From Deltaproteobacteria bacterium (lineage in GTDB: Bacteria > Myxococcota_C > UBA6777): a DNA stretch of 64,000 bases. The stretch is taken from positions 44,743 through 108,742 of the forward strand of contig PCBK01000104.1 in assembly GCA_002731275.1 (NCBI GenBank), read 5' to 3'. The notes beneath the pieces are model-generated. The model was not told the DNA's origin. It worked only from the letters and a program-made list of their open reading frames with translations, and made no database searches. The translations under genes were made by a program, and so were the position numbers. This document shows positions 57,966 through 64,000 of this stretch, piece by piece. The number at the start of each line of letters is the position of its first letter. The first letter of the stretch is position 1.

Positions 57966-60077
57966 TCATTTTCCTCTTTGCTTTATTTGTTGGAGTGTTG
58001 ATTGTAGCTCTCTCTTCCATGGAGACCATTTTTTTTCTCTTTGTAACCTTTGCAACAAGGGGATGTCGTTCCTTCTTGCAAGTTTGCCAATGACAATTAA
58101 AAACACTGTTCTTTTCTGTGGGGCTGACGGCTTTAGTAACTCGTCAAAGATAGCCTGCAAAAAATCAGAGGACCTTTTTGGATATCGTGACAATACAGCC
58201 GCAGCTCTTGTCTTAATATGTAGAGCTGGATGTGATAATTGATGGCGAATCAAAGGAATAGACTTCTTGCTGCGTGGAGCAATTCTTTTGAATAACCCAA
58301 GGGTCATAAATTTCACACGAGGGTCTTTTTGTTGAAGAAGCTTATGAAAGATGGGAGTGTTTTTTACGAGCAACGGAACGGAGAGCTTCTTCAAGGAGTT
58401 TGTGAGTACCTTCAAAAGGAAACGTTGTTTTTTGATGTTCATTGCTTGATGACCAAGCATTGAAATGATAAGACCCTGAAATTCTTGTGAGTGTTGTGTT
58501 ATCGAGGAGTAAAGGAAGAGCCTATCCATAAATTTCTTACTTACTTTCACTTGAATGAGTTGACCCACTTCACTTTTTACAAATGCCATGAGTTGAGGTG
58601 CTGCTTTGATTTCTTCTTTGTTGACGTTTTGAATGGAGTGAAGAAAGATGTACTTTCCCTTTTGGGATGAAGTGAAGAGTTTGTACAGGATTGGAAAGAA
58701 CTTTTTTCTGTTTTCCTGTAAAAGGTTTGTTAATGTGCTGCAGAGTGAGTATTTACAATCTTCCTCTGTCACTGCTGAAGGCTCTGTATGTAGTGCTTTT
58801 AGGGCAAGCTTACATACGAGGTTTGGTGCTCTTTTTTGCAGCAGATCCAGTCTAAGGACTTTCAGGTATTGTATCCTGTACCAACGTTGTTTTTTTTGAA
58901 AAAGCTGTGAGCGATTGTATAAATGCATGAGAGGTCTCAGCAATTTTTTTGTAGGTCTTCTTTCACTTGTGAGTCCATACCAGGCCAAAGCACGTATTTT
59001 TTTTACTTTGTCAATCAACCCTAAAAGAAGAATCTTTTGCCTTTCACTCTCGTGTGCTTCGGACTTTGTGACATTTTCTATCACACTGTATCGCAATGGT
59101 TTGCATTGGCTCTTCATGAATCGAGCATAGTGTGTATAGGCTTCTTTTCCAGCCCGAGTCAGAGCCAATAATGCGATCGCTGAGAGTCTATGTTGATTTC
59201 CATCCCTGTGTGAGCTGGGTGGGGAGGGGACTGAGTGGAATTGACATTTTTCGATAATGTGGGCCAAAAATGAGGTTACCTTTTTGTTTTCTGCTCCAAT
59301 TGCAGCACAGATGTTTATGAGAGTTTCAAAGTATCTGGTGTTGCTGTGTTGTTCTTTTTTCGCCAATGACAAGATGAAGGGTGCCACTTGTTTTGCCTGA
59401 AGCTCTAGCTTCATTAGGATATACCCAATGTTCGAACGGATAGATTCGACTTTGTGCTTTCTGAATTGATGTTCCCACTTCATTTTGATGAGTGAAGATA
59501 GTATCGGTATGATTGTGTCAAACTGAGCTTCGCTCAACTTGCATTGCATCAACTCAGGAGATTGTTTTGTCATATAGTTTATCAATTTTTCCATACGACT
59601 TCCTTTAAACCAAGAGGCCGCGGTACGTTTTTTCCAGTAAACAACTCCCGCACACTTTTGTAAGAGAAGGAGGGTTCCATCTACCCATAGTTTAGAATAT
59701 CGAGGTCGTAGCAGTATTGCTACGGTTGTGGCATACTTTGGTTGTAAGTGGATGATGAGCTTTTTGAAAAGTCGATGCTCTCTCTCTTTTTGAGGGTTAT
59801 ATGAGCTAAGTAGAACGGGGACTAAACATCCTCCCTCTGAATCAAGTTTTCGAAGTTGATTCAGGTGAAATTTTCTTCTCTTTCTTGTTGCTCGAAGAAA
59901 TCTCTGAATTTCTTTCTGGATGTTTTTTTGCCTTCGAAGTGAACAATGGAGAGCAGGCTTGATTTTTTTGGGGATACTCACCTTTTTTCCACTTGCAGAG
60001 CTACTGAAGCAAACAAGGTATGCAAAGAGAAGACTTCCAATACATTTCCAGACAAAAGAGTATGTTTTTTTTCTCAT
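57966..60077 (-). CDS. HEAT-repeat-like exported protein (paralogue B)
   Basis: Signal MRKKTYSFVWKCIGSLLFAYLVCFSSSASG; shares LDSEGGCLVPVLL with MDQEGKCLIPIIL of paralogue C and the same helical repeat layout. Confidence 0.75.
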   Translation of the reverse strand: MRKKTYSFVWKCIGSLLFAYLVCFSSSASGKKVSIPKKIKPALHCSLRRQKNIQKEIQRFLRATRKRRKFHLNQLRKLDSEGGCLVPVLLSSYNPQKEREHRLFKKLIIHLQPKYATTVAILLRPRYSKLWVDGTLLLLQKCAGVVYWKKRTAASWFKGSRMEKLINYMTKQSPELMQCKLSEAQFDTIIPILSSLIKMKWEHQFRKHKVESIRSNIGYILMKLELQAKQVAPFILSLAKKEQHSNTRYFETLINICAAIGAENKKVTSFLAHIIEKCQFHSVPSPPSSHRDGNQHRLSAIALLALTRAGKEAYTHYARFMKSQCKPLRYSVIENVTKSEAHESERQKILLLGLIDKVKKIRALAWYGLTSERRPTKKLLRPLMHLYNRSQLFQKKQRWYRIQYLKVLRLDLLQKRAPNLVCKLALKALHTEPSAVTEEDCKYSLCSTLTNLLQENRKKFFPILYKLFTSSQKGKYIFLHSIQNVNKEEIKAAPQLMAFVKSEVGQLIQVKVSKKFMDRLFLYSSITQHSQEFQGLIISMLGHQAMNIKKQRFLLKVLTNSLKKLSVPLLVKNTPIFHKLLQQKDPRVKFMTLGLFKRIAPRSKKSIPLIRHQLSHPALHIKTRAAAVLSRYPKRSSDFLQAIFDELLKPSAPQKRTVFLIVIGKLARRNDIPLLQRLQREKKWSPWKRELQSTLQQIKQRGK

Positions 60078-60098
60078 CCCTTATTTCTCCTTTGTATG

Positions 60099-60188
60099 TT
60101 GTAAACGGCTCTTTTTCAACCCAGGCCGTGTATGATTTTACGAGTATACTCAACATCTTCTTTTTCTGCAACGCCTTTTTTATGTGGC
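60099..60188. repeat. Leader repeat A, copy 2
   Basis: Near-identical to 57591-57680, including GAGTATACTC at 60142-60151. Confidence 0.95.
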
Positions 60189-60223
60189 AAATGAACAACA
60201 AAAGATGAATGTAGATGCCGGAA

Positions 60224-63200
60224 TCATTGTCTTCTCCGTAGAGGTTGAATGGTTCTCTTTGTTATGGTCACTACGTTTTTATGTGAACTTCGTAAAAGCA
60301 TTTTGTATAATTTGAGTGAGGATTCAAATAGGCCGAAGTGTGTGATTGTGCTCTGAAGGGAATGTGCAAAATAAAGTTGTTCCCGCTCTCGTTGGGCAAG
60401 AACGTGTTTTCCCACTAAGTGATCAATAGATGTAATGATTTCATAAAAGGTGTGTTTTTGTTTTTGTGATAATAGACAGTGTATTTTTTGAGAAAGGTAA
60501 AATCGAAGAAGGGAGTATATGATGGAGAAGAACGAGTCGGAAGGCTGATGTTTTTTTGCGAGCTGCATTCGGATTTCTTTCAACAACAAATTAAAATTGT
60601 CTTGTGCAATAAAAGAACAAGAGGTCTTTTTCGTCACCTGTATGAGAGAGCTAGATAAACGAAGACGTGAGACCGTTGTTAATATCCAGAATCCGTGAAG
60701 GGTGATAGTTTTCAAATGGCTGCGTCCGAGCTCTGAAAGAAAAAGAAGTACAAGTTGTTTTTGTAAAATGCCGTTGGTGGAAAAGCTCGATGTTGAGCTT
60801 GTTGCAGAGGAGGATATTTGCTCGAAGAAGTGCGTGGGAAGTTCAGTTTTGTATTTTACATAGAGTTGCAACGTTTGCTTTTGGATGTTTTTTTTATAAA
60901 AAGACAATGCAAAGAGTGTGTCTAAAGAGCGACTTCTGATGTGGCGAGTCAACATACGATTCTCGACAATCAAGAAGAGTTTACGTTGCAGAAGAGGAAG
61001 TGTGGAGAATAGCTGTCTTGTAAAGGAAGCCGCGAGAGAATGCTTTTGCTGAAGGCTTGATTTCAAGAAGAAGAGTAGTCTCTTCAATGTGGCCTCAGAG
61101 TATTTTAATGGGTTGGATAGCATCTTGAAGGCATTGGACTTGACATGAAGATAGTAACCATTCATGATATATATGGTGACAAGCACTTTCCAGATTTCAG
61201 ACCTAGAGCCTTTTATGTATTCGAGATTTTCGGTGTGAGGGTGTTCAAAAAAACGGATAAGGACTTGTTCTAGTCGTTGGAGTATCTGGTTCAGTTTTGA
61301 ATTTTGTGTGCTGGGAGGAAGTTCTGTATTTCTTGGGCAAAGCTTTGATACGTTTGAATCAGAAGTTTTTTGACGTATAGCACAGAGGTTTTGTTGCGTG
61401 ATAGATAGAGTTCTCAGAATCATTGGTTTCAAGAGCGTCGTTGAGCAATATAGTTGAACGATGTTCTTAAGAAAGCTGCATTTGTTTTGAATAAGGATGT
61501 GTTTGATTGACCTGAGGATGAGTTTATCAAGGGCTGGAGGTGTTTTCTTGAGCTGTTGGTTCATGAGCTTGACTTGAGCGCTCAGTATTTTTGAGCGATG
61601 CTTGGGATGATATGTATGCAGATGCTCAAAGATTTTTAGGATGTAGTATTTCGTATTGATGTTTTCCGTAGAAAGATACTTTTTCATCAATGATGGAATG
61701 ATCTGAACACCAAATTCTTGCAAAGCATTCATTGCTATTTCGGGGATCGGAAGATTGCTGGTGAAAAATCTGTGTAAAAATAAATCATGTCGTTCAAGGT
61801 GCTGAATAAGAATAGGTATTGCATTTTTTAGTTTCAGCTTTCCGAAGAGGTAGAGGACTGCTGAAGCTGTTTGTGAATAATTGGGACTGTTCTTTGACAA
61901 CTCTATTGTTTTGAGAAGTTCGGGGTATGGGTTATGGTTGTGGCTCATTCTGATGAACTGCTTTAGAACTTTGGTGTTTCCTAAGGCTCCTTTTTTCAAG
62001 CAAATACTCAGTGCTGCAAGAGCGGGCTCTTTTAACTTCTGCAATATGCGAAGGAGAGCTGTCTCTTGGCAAAGAGCCCGATGTTTTGTTTGCAGGAGTT
62101 TCTTGATGATTGGCAGAAGAAACGTGTTTCTTCTGTTTGGTGAGGTGTTGTTAAATAGAATTTTTATGATCTGTACATAGTCTGTTGCAGGCCTTGGGAT
62201 AGACATGCGGGTGGTTTGTGCATGAGGGTTCCCTCGTTCAAATAGTATTCGTTTGAACAGGGGAAGAAATTCTGGTGAGTAAAGGTTCAAACATTTAAGC
62301 AGGTGGAGTGCTTTGGAAAGAACCTGTGTATCCGCATGGTTTTTCTGCAGAACTTTTTGAAAGAAAAGTCTCATTTGGGGACGTTTTAAAGACGTCCATA
62401 GAAAAAGACACTTGCAAGTTAAGGTATGACCAATGCTGTATGTGTTGTTGGCTTTTAAAACTGCTAGGGAAATTTGGGAGTATTTTTTACTCACTCTGAA
62501 TAGATATTCTCCAAGCTCACGAGAGTCACATTTGATGTATCCTTTTGCAATAGAGCGTTGAACTGTTTTGAATAACGTAAGCTGAAGATGTTTCGGTAGG
62601 TTCTTTGTTAGAAGAAGTGCTGTGTGGGCGGCTGGGCCAGAGAGTAGTTTTTTTAGGACATGAACGTCTAGATAGAGGTCTTTGAATTTTTTGCGTAGGA
62701 TTCTCATAAACTGTCGGGTGCAAAGAGAAGATGTCGCTGTTTTTGTGTGAGAGTGGACTAGATGTAATGAGAATGTGAAGAGAGATTCGTTTCTGGGCAA
62801 AATAAAGTGATTAAAGAATGAGGCAAACTCCGGATGCGGAGTGCAGGTTTTGTCTGAAATGATTGGGTATATTGCTTTTAATAGTTTGCGTTTGCTCCGA
62901 AAGAAAACGGTGGATTTTTGCAACAAAAGAATTTTGCATTGGGACTTTGTACTGCCAAAGCAAGGTGAGTTTGGGGATGCCAAGTACTCGAAGATAGGAG
63001 ACGCCTTCTCTCCAAAGGCGACGATGACGGGGAATATCTGAAGAATGATATGCTCGCTTGTTTCAGCTCGGATTTTTTTTGAAAGCAACGATAGTAAATG
63101 TTCGTTTGTATCGCGTGTAAGGAATTTTCTGAGAATTGTTCTTGTGCTGGGATTGTTGTTTGTTGTAAATAGGTTTTCTAAAGCTTGCTGTTCGCAAGTT

Positions 63201-63553
63201 TTTGTTGTGCTTCCTGAAGGTAGAGTTTTTTTCAGGAGTTCAGAATATTTCTTGTGTACCGGAAGGGGCATAGTCTTTAAAAGGATACGAGAGATACAAG
63301 AGGAAACTTGCTGTTTGTACTTTTGTTGTGGAGGAGCTTTCTTTCTTTTTCCCATACATGCTGCATTCATTGCAAAAAGCAAGGCAAGATAAATGAACAG
63401 TATGAGCTTCTTCTGCTTGAATGTACGAGTTGTTCTTTGTTGAAGAGAGATTTTCAAAAAAGTTGAGAGTTTTACAACAGTTTCAAACAACATTTGTTGC
63501 TGGGCTGGTTTCGCGAGGACTCCTTTCTTTTTGTTTTTTTTTGATACGTTCAT
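60224..63553 (-). CDS. Large HEAT-like helical exported protein (paralogue A)
   Basis: Hydrophobic export segment LILFIYLALLFAMNAACMG; long helical-repeat body (LKLKNAIPILIQHLERHDLFLHRFF; NIPEIAMNALQEFGVQIIPSLMKKYL style); start could be internal. Confidence 0.7.
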   Translation of the reverse strand: MNVSKKNKKKGVLAKPAQQQMLFETVVKLSTFLKISLQQRTTRTFKQKKLILFIYLALLFAMNAACMGKRKKAPPQQKYKQQVSSCISRILLKTMPLPVHKKYSELLKKTLPSGSTTKTCEQQALENLFTTNNNPSTRTILRKFLTRDTNEHLLSLLSKKIRAETSEHIILQIFPVIVAFGEKASPIFEYLASPNSPCFGSTKSQCKILLLQKSTVFFRSKRKLLKAIYPIISDKTCTPHPEFASFFNHFILPRNESLFTFSLHLVHSHTKTATSSLCTRQFMRILRKKFKDLYLDVHVLKKLLSGPAAHTALLLTKNLPKHLQLTLFKTVQRSIAKGYIKCDSRELGEYLFRVSKKYSQISLAVLKANNTYSIGHTLTCKCLFLWTSLKRPQMRLFFQKVLQKNHADTQVLSKALHLLKCLNLYSPEFLPLFKRILFERGNPHAQTTRMSIPRPATDYVQIIKILFNNTSPNRRNTFLLPIIKKLLQTKHRALCQETALLRILQKLKEPALAALSICLKKGALGNTKVLKQFIRMSHNHNPYPELLKTIELSKNSPNYSQTASAVLYLFGKLKLKNAIPILIQHLERHDLFLHRFFTSNLPIPEIAMNALQEFGVQIIPSLMKKYLSTENINTKYYILKIFEHLHTYHPKHRSKILSAQVKLMNQQLKKTPPALDKLILRSIKHILIQNKCSFLKNIVQLYCSTTLLKPMILRTLSITQQNLCAIRQKTSDSNVSKLCPRNTELPPSTQNSKLNQILQRLEQVLIRFFEHPHTENLEYIKGSRSEIWKVLVTIYIMNGYYLHVKSNAFKMLSNPLKYSEATLKRLLFFLKSSLQQKHSLAASFTRQLFSTLPLLQRKLFLIVENRMLTRHIRSRSLDTLFALSFYKKNIQKQTLQLYVKYKTELPTHFFEQISSSATSSTSSFSTNGILQKQLVLLFLSELGRSHLKTITLHGFWILTTVSRLRLSSSLIQVTKKTSCSFIAQDNFNLLLKEIRMQLAKKHQPSDSFFSIIYSLLRFYLSQKIHCLLSQKQKHTFYEIITSIDHLVGKHVLAQREREQLYFAHSLQSTITHFGLFESSLKLYKMLLRSSHKNVVTITKRTIQPLRRRQ

Positions 63554-63725
63554 CTTTGATCCTTCCCTATGTGCATAGTAAACAGTTTTTCTAAGCCCAA
63601 GCCATGGGGGATGTGAAAGAGTATACTCAACTTCTCATACGGACGCAATCCTCTTTCTTCCTTTTCTTTCACCTTTTGTTCTTCTCCAGGCATTCAGGCT
63701 TTTTTCTCCAAAACCCAAATCCAAC

Positions 63726-63888
63726 ATCCTTGAAAATAAACCCCTATCAACCAAGCAAACATCTCTTTTCTTCTTTCCAATCAATTCTTTTCAAACCATG
63801 CGTCCAGAATTTCCGTTTAGGAAATTCTATCCAAGAAAAACGGAGTTTTTCAAGGGGGATGCAACGCCCTGCGTTGCTATGTGGAGTT
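63726..63888. repeat. Intergenic repeat B, copy 2, with three consecutive hairpins
   Basis: GAATTTCC-GTTTA-GGAAATTC (63807-63827); GAAAAAC-GGA-GTTTTTC (63835-63851); GCAACGC-CCT-GCGTTGC (63861-63877). Confidence 0.9.
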
Positions 63889-64000
63889 GGGCATCAGAAT
63901 AAAAAGGACCGCTCTTGATGGATTCCAGGGTCTTACCTGACAAGGACTTGTATTAACGATGAGAGTAAAGCTTTTCCTCTTCGTCGTGTATTGTGTACAT

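Noticed and set aside
63953-64000. Possible minus-strand gene end (...YTIHDEEEKLYSHR*)
   Set aside because: Only about 15 codons visible at the window edge; cannot be supported without flanking sequence.

Overview
This 64-kb window looks like chromosome from a Myxococcota/delta-type Gram-negative bacterium. The indications are two proteins with MYXO-CTERM-like tails (GCGC + TM + RRRK/RKRR), SBBP/CARDB/FG-GAP/PEGA/VIT repeat proteins, and many lipoproteins. I found no rRNA, tRNA, CRISPR array or intact IS element. Main contents from left to right: a DUF523/DUF1722 gene running off the left edge; TetR; a VIT-vWA-PEGA-TPR-DUF2135 secreted protein; TetR plus an RND efflux operon (HlyD/AcrB/TolC); a pentaheme cytochrome lipoprotein; a 2.2k-aa Ig-like/Cys-rich MYXO-CTERM protein; a DUF3365-like heme protein; a desaturase; a membrane protein plus winged-helix regulator; an outer-membrane barrel, ABC (ATPase + 2 FtsX permeases) and LolA-like cluster interrupted by a degenerate repeat array; a redox cluster with a di-heme MauG-type peroxidase; a second desaturase; an SBBP lipoprotein; a 3991-aa M23/CARDB/FG-GAP MYXO-CTERM giant; and three paralogous HEAT-like secreted proteins on the same strand immediately upstream of it. 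The observations most worth following are: (1) a duplicated intergenic element with three consecutive hairpins whose stems are kept while loops change, including one compensatory pair, plus a second repeated leader with a GAGTATACTC palindrome before each HEAT-like gene; (2) the HEAT-trio/giant-protein locus, with an ATGA start/stop overlap and a composition break inside the giant ORF; (3) three GGTTT-N7-AAACC sites upstream of the winged-helix operon and the barrel gene; (4) matching TetR-type sites upstream of a TetR gene and the efflux operon. All family calls are from motif recognition by eye. No searches were run.
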